From Blastomyces gilchristii SLH14081 (lineage: Eukaryota > Ascomycota > Eurotiomycetes > Onygenales > Ajellomycetaceae): a stretch of DNA of 64,000 bases. Shown piece after piece: positions 1 to 11,538 of the stretch; the first letter of the stretch is position 1; every line of letters starts with the position of its first letter. The notes under the pieces are model-generated. The model saw only the letters and a list, made by a program, of their open reading frames with translations. It was not told the origin of the DNA and searched no databases. A program made the position numbers and the translations under genes. The stretch is taken from assembly GCF_000003855.2 (NCBI RefSeq), contig NW_003101669.1:872795-936794 (forward strand), in the 5' to 3' direction.

Positions 1-3000
1 AGTGGGTGGCTCGCTGTCATCTAATTCTTGCTCCATCATTGTGGCCGTCAGCTTATCGGCAAATCCGGCCGCGGCGAGTGACGCCTGCTGTTGTTGACGT
101 TGCTGAGGCGTTAGGTTCGCGTTCGATTGTTGTATCGCCTGGGCGCCTGGAGAGGTAACAGTTGGGACCCCATTTCCTTCAGTCGCAGCGGGGCCAGTGA
201 TTCCCTTCCTTTGTGCCTCACGAATCATTGCTTTTTCGTAGTGCGGATTGTTTGGCCCGGGAGGATACAGATGCGCCACGTTTGCGGGAACTGGGGGAGC
301 GGGTTGGTTAAACCTTTGCATCAATGAAACTTGTTTCTCGTAGATCTCTTTCATCTTGTTGTTCCTCCAGTGCTCCGCAATCTTATTGAGATCATCCTGA
401 GAGCCATTCAACAAGGCAACACCAACGTGAGCTTGTTTAAGTGCACCAACATCATTGGTACCATCGCCACACATAAGAGTCGTGTATCCAGCATCCTTCA
501 TACCCAGCAGAATATCTTCCTTCTGTTTCGGGGAGACGCGAGCATATACCCAAGTATGTCGGAGAAGATCGGAAAAACCCTTCTGGTTCTTGAACTTCGC
601 TAGTGCATAGCCAGTAACGCAAAGATCCTTGGTTGCCAGAATTTCACGGTCCAAAGGTTGGGTGGGGTCAACATCAACACTGAAAGTATCGTCGATAGTC
701 CGCCATACTAGCTTTGTCCCAGAGTTGTCGTTCTCTGGTGCATCAAGAATCAGGACTTCTCTGTCAACTATTTCTACCTGACGAGCAACATGAGCTGCAG
801 TGAGAGGGTTATCACCAGTGATCATAACAACACGGTGACTGCTCTCATTGAGCATGCGAAGTGCCTTTACAGCATCATCTTTCAAAGGACATTGCAAAAC
901 GAGAAATCCGGCAAAGTGCAGGTCCGATTCCACATCCTCTCTTTTCAGATTATTAATTCGTCCTTGGCCGAGTTCCGACTCGGTAGAGAGGTACTTGTAG
1001 CCAAGAGCGAGAACACGAGCACCGTTGCGAGTAAAGTATTTGAACGTTTCTTCATAATGGGGAGGGGTGGAAACCAGCATGGCTCTGATGGTTTCAGGGG
1101 CACCTTTGACACCAACAAATGTCCCTTTGAGCTTTTTTGATGTCTGTCGATCAGTGCTAACAACGGTCGCAATGGCACTTTGGCGTTTTAGAGCAGAAGA
1201 AAATTGGAATCTTCGTTTGATTTGAACGGAATCGAGAGCCCGGCCCGGTTGTCGTGATACTCCGGTGGCCTTGCTTGTCAAAATATCATTACGACCCAGG
1301 ACCCATCCAAGAGAAGTCAACGTTGCTTTTTCCATCGGGTCACCAACAATCTCCCCTTCATCCAATTTCACAAGGGCGTGTGCTGTGGCGAGGACAAGGG
1401 TTGTCTCATTCGCGACTTTTTCAACGGGAGTAATATCAGTGTGGGCTCCATGTTTGTCAGTTTTTGCACCTGCATGTCCCAAGGTAAGGCCAGCAATTCC
1501 ATCTACCAAGAGATCTTCACCGGTGAGGGTTCCAGTTTTATCGAAGCATGCAATATCAATTCGTCCGGCATAGGGAATTCGGAATGGTTCGGTACAGAAA
1601 ATGGCAAACTTGCTGAGCGCAGCCAGGCTGGTGTTGACCGCTAGGCTCAACTCCATTGGGAGTTCAGGAGGAACCACACTAGTGATGATCAAAACGCAGT
1701 CCAACAGTAACTTGGATCGCTTTCGGTCCCTTGCGACACCCTCCTGCCAGACATACCAAGAGGCAGCAATAGCAAACATTAAGAGGAACAAAATAAACAA
1801 CAAGGCTTCCACATTGTTCGCAGAAACACGCTCCGTGGAGTAAATCATGGTGCGCACTAGACTGCCTTGGCTGGTTTCAAAGCCAGTTTTCACAACGACA
1901 CCCAGAGCACCATTGTCAGGAGGAGTCGGAAGACCATTGGGAAGCGAATCTGAAGAATTGGGATGCGTAATTTGTAGAACCTTTGTCCCGCCATATAAGA
2001 AGGAGTTCTTGTCCAAGCCCTCGGAATCAATCTGATCGTCGCCCGGTCGAAGCTGGATGGAGTCTTTGAGCAGAGGGGTACTTTCGCCAGAAAGCATAGC
2101 TTCATTAACAATTACACTGCCTTCAATCATGAGAATATCGCATGCCACGCCGCTGTCTTCTTTCGTCCGATTGACAGATAGAACGTCGCCTGGGAGTAAT
2201 TTATCGCTCGTGATCTCGGTCCATGCGTTCTTTCGGTAAACCCAAACGTCGTATGGTTTTATGCTCATGCCTCGGAATTCATTAAGCGTCCTTTGCCGTT
2301 GCCATACAACCGTGCTTTCGAAAGTCACCAACATAAAGAGAGTGAATAGCGAGTAATACCAGTATTCATCCAACATCCAGAGCCCGACGCAAAAGACTTG
2401 GAACACGAAGAAAGGCGCGACAGCATGTTCCTTGAATAGTTCGGTAAAGGTAGGAACAGGAATATCGAACGTATTGTCACCATAGTGGTTTTGAGTCTCA
2501 TCAATTTCCCTATCTGTCTTCAACCCTTGGCTGTGTTGGAAAGTCTTGAGGAGAGGTTTCGGTTCTGCGTCAATAGCGTACGAAAGTGGTGCGAAACATT
2601 TTCTATCCGGATAATACAAGAATCGGCGCTTCTGGAATAGAAAAGAGATATCATCCTTTCCGCCATATTTTTCTCGAACCAATGGGCAAATTTCCGCAGA
2701 TCCGGCGTTGACCACCGGCGAAACCTTGATAAGTTTTGCTGAATGTACCGATTTTGCCGTAGTCGTGGTGAACAAAGCGTCGACATTAACGTTCCATTTC
2801 GTCGATAGCCATACTAATGCCTGTAAGGAAAATATTCCTCCTGCCCATAGGAATGTCCACTCTGAACCCTGGATATAGGTATCATAACGTTCGGGGGAGA
2901 GGTAGACGGCAAGGAACGCTGGCCAGATGATCAGGAATGGCCACACATAGGTATGGAGCTGAAGCGGAAGTGGGTTATGTAACGACGCAGACTGTATCTG

Positions 3001-3091
3001 AGTGTTATCGACAAGGCGCGGCCTTTGTGCCAATGTTAGCTCGGAATTATACTCAAGGCTCACTCCAGTTTATGTCGACAGACACTTACAT
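1..3091 (-). CDS. spf1: P5A-type ATPase Spf1 (ER transmembrane-helix dislocase), 3' end cut by window
   Basis: P5A P-type ATPase of the ER membrane, known to remove mis-inserted tail-anchored and moderately hydrophobic helices and long annotated as a manganese transporter. The minus-strand frame is open from 3022 to base 1, giving 1008 residues; the C-terminal part lies outside the window. Visible signatures are the P5A membrane motif PPELPMEL just before the phosphorylation site, the site DKTGTLTGEDL (Asp about 495), TGDNP, and the hinge motif GDGTNDVGALKQAHVG. The N-terminus begins MPRLVDN and matches the family only if an intron (3023-3089, GTAAGT donor, CTAAC branch site, AAAG acceptor) splits the ATG, with AT at 3090-3091 and G at 3022. 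No ATG lies in frame upstream before a stop. Identity is very sure; the split start is inferred. The sirtuin gene lies upstream on the same strand. Confidence 0.93.
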
Positions 3092-3600
3092 GATGCCGGA
3101 GCTGGCTTTGGAAGCGCGCAATCAGGGAGGTGGAGAGGATATGCGGAAACCAAGTCCCATGAGGAGAGTCTATATCAAGATGACAGCTATACCAAGCGCA
3201 GGACCCAGGAGCTCAAGGAGAAAAAAGAATGTCTCGCAGCTGTTGATTGAAGCTGTGTATGTGCCGTCTTTGTAAACCAGCTTCGATCTTGAACTTGTTG
3301 GAAATTCATTTTCTGGCATGTTGGTCTTTATGACGCTTATGTAATCGAACCCAGATCCACGGGTTTAGGCGCGGCCGGATGAAAGTATTCGTCGAACCGT
3401 GGACGTCTGCGGCAAGCGTCCAAGGACTTGTCAAAGATATCAACAGACATTCTCTGGGTTCACAAAAGTGAGTTCGTGGACATAATACTACACAGCAATC
3501 ACGAAAGATTGCCTTGAGAATATCATTTTAAAATCGGAACTTGTTTGAAAACTACGGGTTTTTGAGCAAAGCGTCGGCAGAGCGCTTGTATATCGCTTTT
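3092..3600. other. Spacer between spf1 5' end and sirtuin 3' end
   Basis: About 0.5 kb that must hold the spf1 promoter and 5' UTR and the 3' UTR of the upstream sirtuin gene. A 37-codon minus-strand ORF starting near 3450 was seen but has no recognisable features. Confidence 0.5.
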
Positions 3601-4699
3601 CTACGAAACTTCCTCAGCGTCCCCGATGACCTCCTTGAAAATCTCTGGCAATACTTCTTCCGCACCGCCCCTAAACCACCAATTTCCTTCATCCATGCCC
3701 CCGACTTTTTGCGCGGACTCCCGATCAGGATTTACAACGCAGACCTTGGCACCCTTCTTTCTGGCTTGGGTAACTAAAGACAAAACCGGATGAACCGTAG
3801 CAGCTGTACCGATTACAAGCACCAAGTCTATGTGGCCATTGCTCTCAGGGTCTCTATCAATTTGCTGCAGCCAGTCATGAACCCTCTTAGTCTGGGCAGG
3901 AGGCATGGTTTCTCCAAACCACGTCACGCCGGGGCGGAGTAAAGAAGAACAGCTAGGACAGCGAGGAAGCGATTCCTCTGGAACGTGAGGCAAGGGGAAA
4001 TCTGGATCGGAGATGGAATGAGTGCTGGGAAGCGTGAGGGCGGGCACGATTGGGTCGTTATCGTCCGCGCGGCTATATGTGCAGCTCTCTGAGCTACATT
4101 TGATCGTGAAGTAATCGCCATGCAGATAGACAGTAGAAGTTTCAGGTTGTCCAGCGCGGGGGCAAAGTCCTACGTTATTGTGGCTGTTAAATCCCGCTTC
4201 GAAAAATCAAGGCCTCCTGCCGCCTGGTTGAGTATAGCTTACTATCAATGTTTTGACACACGGTCAGCATCCCATTTCCCAATTTCCTAGCCAGCTTGGC
4301 CAGGGCGTAATGTGCCTTGTTGGGTTCTGCCTTCATCGCCCCTCTTCGCCTATCGCTATAGAACCACCATACCCGGCTTGGGTCCTCGCGAAATGCACCG
4401 TATGTACATAACCGCCGAACATTGTGAGTTCTCCAGAATCTGCCTTCATCCACATATGTTCCGATCCCGGAAGCAGCAGATAGTCCAGCCCCAAGAAGCG
4501 TGAGGATACGCTTCGATGACTTCACATGTGTTTTGAACGAGTCGCACGAGGCACTGTCAATGACGAAAGTAGCAGCCGGCGTCCTCTCGGCACGTAAATG
4601 AGCTCTCTGTCGAGCAACATAGGTAGCTTCGATTTGGCTTGCCAAGGCACGGTCGATTCCTTGCCAGACTGTGGCGGGGGGACTCGCTGGCTTAGACAT
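3601..4699 (-). CDS. Sir2-family NAD-dependent deacylase, SIRT5-like
   Basis: Two exons (4699-4243 and 4169-3601) joined across a 73-bp intron with a GTAAGC donor give 341 residues. Sirtuins use NAD+ to remove acyl groups from lysine; SIRT5-like members prefer succinyl or malonyl lysine. Visible are GAGLSAASG (about 70-78), the Y-x-x-R pair in FYSDRR that reads acidic acyl groups in SIRT5, QNID, the catalytic His in YLHGD, a four-Cys zinc site (CSSESC and CPSC), VTWFGE, and VIGTAATVHP. ATG 4699 was chosen over the in-frame ATG at 4729 because MSKPAS is a more usual beginning. Odd: the loop after SGI reads GTYVDEG where the family normally has PTFRGAGG, so the Phe-Arg pair that holds the nicotinamide ribose side is absent. 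No frameshift is seen, so it is probably expressed, perhaps with altered activity. The N-terminal extension of about 60 residues is unassigned. Confidence 0.85.
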
Positions 4700-4905
4700 T
4701 TTTGTCACGGCAAATAGCAAACAACACAATCGTTATTGCCTGTTGCCAGGTGAGTTTAGAGGGACGAAAGGACGCTGTTGCAACCGGAAGGTTGCCATGT
4801 TTGTTGTGCTTGCTATGTATCCCGCAGTTGTTTGCCTTGGTTTCGGCCTATCAGCATTAGTTACACATAAATACTCCGTAGTTAATCGAGCGTTGTGCTC
4901 TTTGT

Positions 4906-5551
4906 TTATTTCTCTACCCTTGTTTGACTCAATATCCAGTATTTAACAAAAACAACTAAACTAAATATAGGGGGCTGAGACCAAAGTTCCGGGGGTCCCG
5001 ACAGCCATTGACCATACACTTGTGGATATTTATTCCAATCCTTCACAAAGTATCTTATCTTAACATATACCATATACAGCGGCTTACCCTTGGTACTTAC
5101 CCCGTCGCCCAAACCTGAGTGGCAGAAGCCCGGACATTAATTGACTAGGAAACCCTTGATCTAGTCGAAACATTTGAGAACTTACTTAGCAGCGCACACC
5201 ATATCTTCCCAACGAAATATTGCCGCTGATTTTTCAGAAGGCTCTTGACGGCATCCGATTTGAAGGGATGTATGCGCATAAAGTTCATGAGTTTGAACAC
5301 GATGAACTCCGCCGTCTCAGGGTCTGTTGCGGTTGAGATATGTATGCAGTAACAATAAATTGCTTAAGTGACATAGTTAATGTAGTCGCATACCCGGATA
5401 ATTGACTTTGCAGCTAACACTTTCTTGTAGGGAGGTTTGACGCCCATGTTCTGAGCGTGTTTGTTGAGCGCATAATAACAGATACGTCGCCGGGACTTTT
5501 TGGCTTCTTGCAGCTGTATCCAACATTTATGACTCGGGTGACTATCTAGTT
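4906..5551 (-). CDS. Unrecognised putative multi-exon gene or gene remnant
   Basis: Three minus-strand blocks read like protein and have splice-like borders. Block A (about 5551-5395) includes [20 protein letters not shown]; block B (about 5325-5190) includes [20 protein letters not shown] and ends at a GTAAGT donor; block C starts after a CACTCAG acceptor near 5117 and stays open to a stop at 4906. B joins C in phase. A joins B in phase only with an unusual GAG acceptor; the better CAACAG acceptor breaks the frame. No start codon could be fixed and the family is not recognised. It could be a decayed gene or part of a dispersed family, which its position beside an ankyrin pseudogene would fit. 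Confidence 0.35.
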
Positions 5552-5618
5552 ATCTCTTAAGGCCTCTTTTCTGGGATCTTGCGCGCTCGTTGATGCCGTA
5601 CGTTCAACAGCGGACTAC

Positions 5619-6287
5619 ATGGTTGCGAATCTTCCCATGATAATCAGAAAAGCCAGGATGTACCGCGCGAGAGCTATGAAGCCTCTCTGTGGGGCGACAT
5701 TCATATATCTTACCGATTCGAGGATGTCCAGAAAGTTACGACGGAGATACAAAAGGTCGTATCCTCCAAAAGGCGTTCTAGACAGAGCTTTAACGGCAGC
5801 CTCGTACGAGAATGATGTTGACCTTCTTAAAATTCTCCTGGCAAAGGGAGCAAACGTTGACCATGAGGATATGTTCTTTGGGAATGCGTTATACACCGCT
5901 ATTTTCCTAAAGAACATTGAAGCAACGACCCTCCTCTCTTATTAGAAAACGACGCAACTTTAGCATGCTGCGATATGTTAGGGAGGACGGCTCTACACAT
6001 CGCCACCATAAAGGGGTACACCGATTGTGTACAGCTAATACTCAATCGAGTACCGCCAGCCGTCATTCATTGTCTGGACTATGAGCTCCTTGCACCACTG
6101 TCAAAGGCAGCGGAACTTGGCCATGTGGAGATTGTTAATCTTCTCTTGCAACAAGCAATGTATATTCCCATACACGAGATTCTAGAAACGTCACGCCGTT
6201 GCAATATGCTGCTGCCCAAGGCAATTACGATGTTATGGACCTGCTACAAATTTGGCCCGAGGAAACCACCATCCCGAATGGGAATTA
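5619..6287 (+). pseudogene. Ankyrin-repeat protein pseudogene with two frameshifts
   Basis: Ankyrin repeats mediate protein binding. The plus-strand reading shows helix-turn-helix repeat cores such as [36 protein letters not shown] and GHVEIVNLLLQQ, then TPLQYAAAQGNYDVMDLL in another frame. Two breaks separate them. At 5931-5940 (CTCCTCTCTT) an extra TC, typical of dinucleotide slippage, brings in a stop at 5943-5945. Near 6155-6160 one base appears lost, and the repeat continues in a different frame to a stop near 6287. Neither break has splice signals. ATG 5619 starts the first open segment, but the original 5' end may lie further upstream. Such genes form large, fast-decaying families in filamentous fungi. 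Confidence 0.75.
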
Positions 6288-7057
6288 AGAGCTCATGGCA
6301 GTGTAAGTGCAGACTGGACGGGTAATTTTGATGTAGAGGGCCGTTACTCTTGCAATCTCCGACCTTCACTGGCAGAGTTATATTTTACCTGTGCCGCGAG
6401 ACTGCTTTCAATGGCGCCCCGTGGAAGCTTCACTCTCCAGTTTGTAAACGGCAAAAGCTACAGCATACAAACTGCCCTGCAATGCACAGGCTAACATTCA
6501 CTGATTAGCTTTCTCAACTTTACACACACTGGCTTGACGGCGCATATTTGGTTCCTGGAATGAATGTTTCAGTTTTGCTGATAATATAATGAATGCCCTT
6601 AGAGCAAATAAATCATCCTTCATAAAACGCCATTCATATTCCGTTTGTTCACTCTCTTTGCGTGGATATGTCACTGATTATACCTGGGCCATTAAGGAAA
6701 GACCTAACTTTATATATAAGCACATGAATCAGTTTTCTCGTTTCCAACTCTCTACTTTCCACTATCACCACCTTTAGGCTACCCTATTCTTACTGAATTT
6801 GATCCTCGCCAAGCAACCTGTTTATTCCTCTTCTCACGCCTCGCCAGCATCAAATATACCCCAACGATAAACCGGCTCTCAGCCACATAGCATATCCTAT
6901 AACAATCTTCCTACCCATCTGCCGAGCTACCCCACTCATACGAGCTCGTGACAGACTTTGCCATCCCTTTACAAACAGCCTTCCCCTTAACTCCTCCCTC
7001 CCCCCATTTCCTTCCAAGTGTCTTATATTCACAATTGCGAAACCACTAAAAACCACA
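6288..7057. other. Spacer between ankyrin pseudogene and small Cys-rich gene
   Basis: Holds no convincing gene. A TATATATAAG stretch lies at about 6710-6719, followed by a pyrimidine-rich tract of the kind seen in fungal promoters and leaders, consistent with serving the plus-strand gene at 7058. Confidence 0.45.
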
Positions 7058-7264
7058 ATGGGACAAGCTTTCTCTTCTCCCGCCAAGATCCAATGCCCAG
7101 ATTTTGCTACAGATCGAGAACCAAGCAGCTTTGCTTCCACTTCTAAATCATATCGATCCCCTAAACCGCAATACGCTTTCCGCTGCTGCCAATGCAGGCA
7201 ACCATCATTTAATGGGTTGGAATGTGACGGTTGTGGTCATCCTCAATGCCGTCGTTGTAAGTAG
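7058..7264 (+). CDS. Small cysteine-rich, zinc-ribbon-like protein
   Basis: A 68-residue ORF with a pyrimidine-rich leader ending directly at ACAATGG. The N-terminal half is Ser/Pro-rich and looks disordered; the C-terminal half carries three CxxC-like pairs (CCQC, CDGC, CRRC) over about 25 residues, which could bind one or two zinc ions. The final codons TGTAAGTAG overlap a GTAAGT sequence, so a spliced longer form is possible, but no good downstream exon was found. Function unknown. Confidence 0.55.
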   Translation: MGQAFSSPAKIQCPDFATDREPSSFASTSKSYRSPKPQYAFRCCQCRQPSFNGLECDGCGHPQCRRCK

Positions 7265-8040
7265 AGAACCGGTGGAAACCAAACTTTCCCAATGTTTGTC
7301 TGTGGTACTACTGTTTCCACGATCAGGGGCTACAACTGCTTGGATATATCTATGTCATTCTGTTGCGGTATTGCCTATGGGAGTGCGTGGCTTCATGAGG
7401 TGACTTATGAGTTGCACCCTTGGTTTTCTTGGTTGCGCTGTTAGCAGTCAGTATCAGAAAAGTCATTTATCTGCAAATATTCTTGTGATCGGCGCATGGT
7501 TAATGGGTATTTCGAGGTTGACCTTGCAGCTATATAGCTGCATGCCTAAACTGTGATAGCTGCTTCACCATTCCAATCACGCACTTACTTTGTTTCTTAA
7601 ATTACAAATGAAAAACTATGTGTCTTGAATCCTCACCTGTTGCAACTGCTACTTCCTGGCTGTGGAAAGTTGTTCACGGATTTTTGCGGTTTTGATGAAT
7701 TCTACGGCGAGTATCTGGAATTGGAATCTCTAGAATATATTTAAGCTTGTCCTGACATAATTCACAGTCTGAAGCGACCCCGTAGTTTCTGCAATAGTAA
7801 ATGTCCCAATATTAAATATTACTTGTTACTGCTTCCGCTCGTCGCGGCTAACTAAGCGCTCTCGCCAAGCAGCCGCTAATTAACCGATCTCCACCGCCAA
7901 GCAAAAAGTATCCCGCCGGCCCCCAGAACTAACCTCCGAACGCCGGTCATACTTCGACACACACACTCTCTCCGGGCGGGATATCTACAACATCCCTACT
8001 CAGCTCAGTGCTCACGAGCCTCCCTCTCCCTGCGAAAATT
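7265..8040. other. Spacer upstream of vac1
   Basis: About 0.8 kb with no supported gene. It should hold the 3' end of the small Cys-rich transcript and the vac1 promoter; the last 100 bases are pyrimidine-rich. Confidence 0.4.
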
Positions 8041-10370
8041 ATGCCGAAGAGGACTCTGGGAGGAGGCCGAGTCTTGGGCAGTGGAAGGTCTTTAACTCCT
8101 ACTGTCCCAACACCTTCGCCGCGGAAGGACTCCCGCTTCCACTCCCCATCGCCCAGCAGCGTTTCTCTCAATTCCCAAGGTGCTGCCTCTCATATCTCAG
8201 TAGATACGCAGGACATAGTGTCTCGAATATCACTGGAAAATGGAGATTCATCTATATCGCGGGCTTCGGCGGCGGCAGGAAGCTCCCGGCTCGCTTGCCC
8301 CATTTGCAACGAAGAGATGGTAAGTTTACATCCGCCTTATTTGGTGCTTGGACAACAACCTTTTGTGTCCATTTTACTTTATGTTATTTTTTTGGGAAAG
8401 ACTCATTATGATGCTAACTAGCTTTTCTCAGCTTACATTGCTGCAACTGAATAGGTAATAATATGGGCCGCGCTTAGTACATCCCCCAGCCTCATCGCTA
8501 ATGTTTGGGCTAGACACCTTGACGATACACACGCGAATCTCGAGGACGACCGGCAAGTTGAAGTGAAGGACTGGTTTCAGATACAGGTGGAGAAGGCGAA
8601 ACGATTCCAGCCGTTAGCTGTCCTGAATCAGAAACTAAAAGGGCTCGATGTCTTCGAATCAAATCACAATGCGGCAGTGTCCGTTTCCGTCCCCACCCGA
8701 ACCCCGTTAGGTCAGGCAGGTCCTGAGCTATCAAGGATACCGGATCCAGATGAAGTGGTTACAAGAGAACATTGGCAACCTCGTGGAATGTACGATGTAT
8801 GTTTAGAACCTATGTGCCAGAAGCGGCTTACAGTTACCAGCGGTAGCGTCAACTGCCGCAAGTGCGGGAAGCTTTTTTGCGAGGAGCATACAATGTATCA
8901 AATGAAGCTGTCCCGATCTGCTCAACATGAACCAGTTCGCGGCTTCTGGTGCAGAGTATGTGAGACTTGCTATAAGTCGAGGGAGGGGTATAAGAGCCAT
9001 AACGGTAAGCTTCAAAGCTTTTTGAGGGATAGGGCGTTTTTACTAATCCGTTGAAAAGGCCAGGAGCGTGACCACACTGCGCTATTTACCGACTTACGGA
9101 GGCAAAAAGTAGACAAGGCATTTTTGGAAGTCTCGCGCCTGGAAAAGCGGCTCACTCGACTTACTCAACTCCTCTCTACACTTCCAGCAGATCAGATTCA
9201 ATCAGGGGCCAATAGACGATGGTCTATAGCGTGGCAGAATGATCAAAGGAAAAAACTTGAACAATCCGTCGTTAGCTGGCAAGACGATGCAAGCGTTCCA
9301 AGATGTCCATTCTGCCAACAAGATTTTACTAGTTACACATTTAGGAGGCATCACTGTCGAACATGTGGGAGGGTGGTCTGCGGCGATCCAATAACAGGAT
9401 GCTCTTCCGAAGTTGGCTTAGAAATTTCTCCAAGTATGTTTAATGATCCCAGCTTTGTTTCACTCGTACTGATCAGTGGAAGACATTCAAGTTTCAGAGA
9501 AACCGCCGACGACCCACGAAAAAATCAACATTGACGTTCGTCTTTGTAAAGAGTGTAAATCTACTATATTTGACCGAAGAGATGTTGCCCAAGACCTCAT
9601 TAAAGAGCCCCCGGATCTTCGGGCATATAAGAATCTGGTACAATTTGAGAAAGGCATTCGGTTGCTATTGCCAAGATTCCAAAAATTGCTTTCCGCATTA
9701 CAGTTAGTTTTAGCCCACCACTCCAAGGCCTTCCCAGTAGTCTCATCACTTAATTTCCCAATACAGAGACCCGGACAAAACCCCGTCCCCTACCCAGCTT
9801 TCCGATGCCTCCAAAGTTCGTAGGCGCCTGATGGATTCCTTCGCTCAGTATGACGTTGCCGCCAGACGAATACGCGACCTGCCAACACAATCTCCAACAC
9901 AGGCCAAGCTCCAGAAAGCTATCTACCATCAAGCCACGAATTTCCTACATCTCCATATGCTTCCCTTAAAATCACTCCCCAAAGTCCTTAAACATGCAAC
10001 TCCCCACGGTAGCAAGCTTCTCCCTAATACCAACACCGGAACGATGAACGGCGGCACCAGCGCTCTCGCCGCAATAAGATACGGCAACCGAGATAGTGTA
10101 AATAGCACTACTAGTCTAGCTAGCGACAATAGCAGCGCGATCTCCGCACTTGAAACGGAAGAAAAATCTCTCCGCGAACGCCTCATCGTGCTTGAGGAGC
10201 AGAAGTTCTTCGTAACTGAAATGATCGCTGACGCCTACCGCAGACGCAAATACGATGAGGCAAGCAGCCTTGCTCAAAATGCCGAGGACCTCAGTAAAGA
10301 GATTGATCGCGTTAATGGAATGATTGGCCAGTTGGACTTTGAAGGACTATATTCCGGCCAAATTTCCTGA
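8041..10370 (+). CDS. pep7: FYVE-domain vacuolar sorting protein Vac1/Pep7 (rabenosyn-5 type)
   Basis: Endosomal tethering factor that binds PI3P, Rab5/Vps21 and the Sec1-like Vps45 for Golgi-to-endosome traffic. Six exons: 8041-8319, 8432-8454, 8514-9004, 9059-9433, 9477-9702 and 9767-10370, giving 665 residues with all phases consistent. The N-terminal C2H2 finger (CPIC then H-LDDT-H, about 88-110) is split by the 23-nt second exon. A first zinc finger (CRKCGKLFCEEH) follows, then a canonical FYVE finger with the PI3P-binding core RRHHCRTCGRVVC and the last pair CKEC encoded after intron 4. The C-terminus has a coiled region ending in a Rab-binding-like helix (EIDRVNGMIGQLDF). ATG 8041 is preferred to the in-frame ATG at 8008 because MPKRTLGGGRVLG resembles the family start. 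Confidence 0.92.
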
Positions 10371-11538
10371 AGCGAGACCGTACCTCATTTTTATATATAC
10401 CTTTTCTGCTGCACACCTCAAGAAACCGCAAGTTTTCCTTTTTTGAAGTGGATGACTTGATTTATATCAACTCAATTGTCAAATTTTAATATAATCCCCG
10501 ACTCAACCTAGGCTCAATGCCACTATCGCCGGACAGCACAGCGCCCTCATCCACCATCCGTCCCGATCGACCGTATTTATTCTCGAGACTCTTTTCCTAT
10601 CCTCCAAATTGATGAAACGACGCGAACGCAACGACTTTTCTTATTTCTGAGTTTTATGACATCTTTGGCGCAAATTCCACGACAACATCAAAGCGATGCC
10701 ATCCTTTTCCTATTTTAGCCTGGTTTTGTTATCTTACCATTTGTTTCCCATCAGTCTTACGTCCTTTTTGGATTGCCTTCTTTTTCCTTTTTTTTTTTTT
10801 TTTTGGATATATAGACACGGTGCCGGAGGTTACGCATTCCGTTGAAGGGAACCAATGGCGTTCTTCTTTCGTCTATTTATTTTTGGACAAGGAGGCTAGC
10901 TATTGCTTGTCATATATGTATCTGCCTTTTCTTTCCATTCTTGGGCGCATCGACCTAGCGGGAGTTACTTATCGGTGTTACTATATATGTGTATTCTGAT
11001 TTCCCCTTCCATACCTATGCACATACATATCACTTAATATGAAATTGATGTCTGTAGCATGAATATTGGCTCTGTGGGATAGTGTGATTCGCCATTCGCT
11101 GTGTGTAGAAGAGTCCCACACGCGGGGGTATACTCAGGCTGGTGTATATGGGATCAACACCACACCAAACCCCCGGCCCCTAGCGAAGCATATATTGAAC
11201 CAATAGGAAGAAAGGAAGGGACAAAAGCCAAAGCAAGCAGACTGATAGCATATGCGGAGCCCAAATGACGATAAAAACATAATCATTGGCCATGCCGGAG
11301 GGGCCGACAAGGAGAGAGCCACCCCGTATCCAAACAAATTGGGCATACAACAAGTCATAATAGAAAATCCGGAAAGACAAAATCCGCCTCAAGGCCACCT
11401 CGGAGAGCAAAAAGACGACAAATAATTAACGCAGTTAAAGGCAGAACACATCCAACGGCTTCTTCAGATACGGTGTACCGTGGCAGGTGTAGGGAAGAGG
11501 GCAACAAGGTCTTTCCGAGTAGTGCAGTGAAGTCAAGA
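10371..11538. other. 3' flank between convergent pep7 and yvc1
   Basis: About 1.2 kb between two converging genes, with no supported gene. It holds a T-run at about 10788-10804 and several TATATA stretches; ORFs on either strand are short and unlike protein. Confidence 0.5.

Noticed and set aside
3341..3450. 37-codon minus-strand ORF beginning MSVDIFDKSL
   Set aside because: Too short, ends before spf1 and has no donor that could join it to another exon.
4187..4245. Apparent truncation of the sirtuin in the middle of the domain
   Set aside because: A 73-bp intron with GTAAGC donor and TAG acceptor rejoins both halves in frame.
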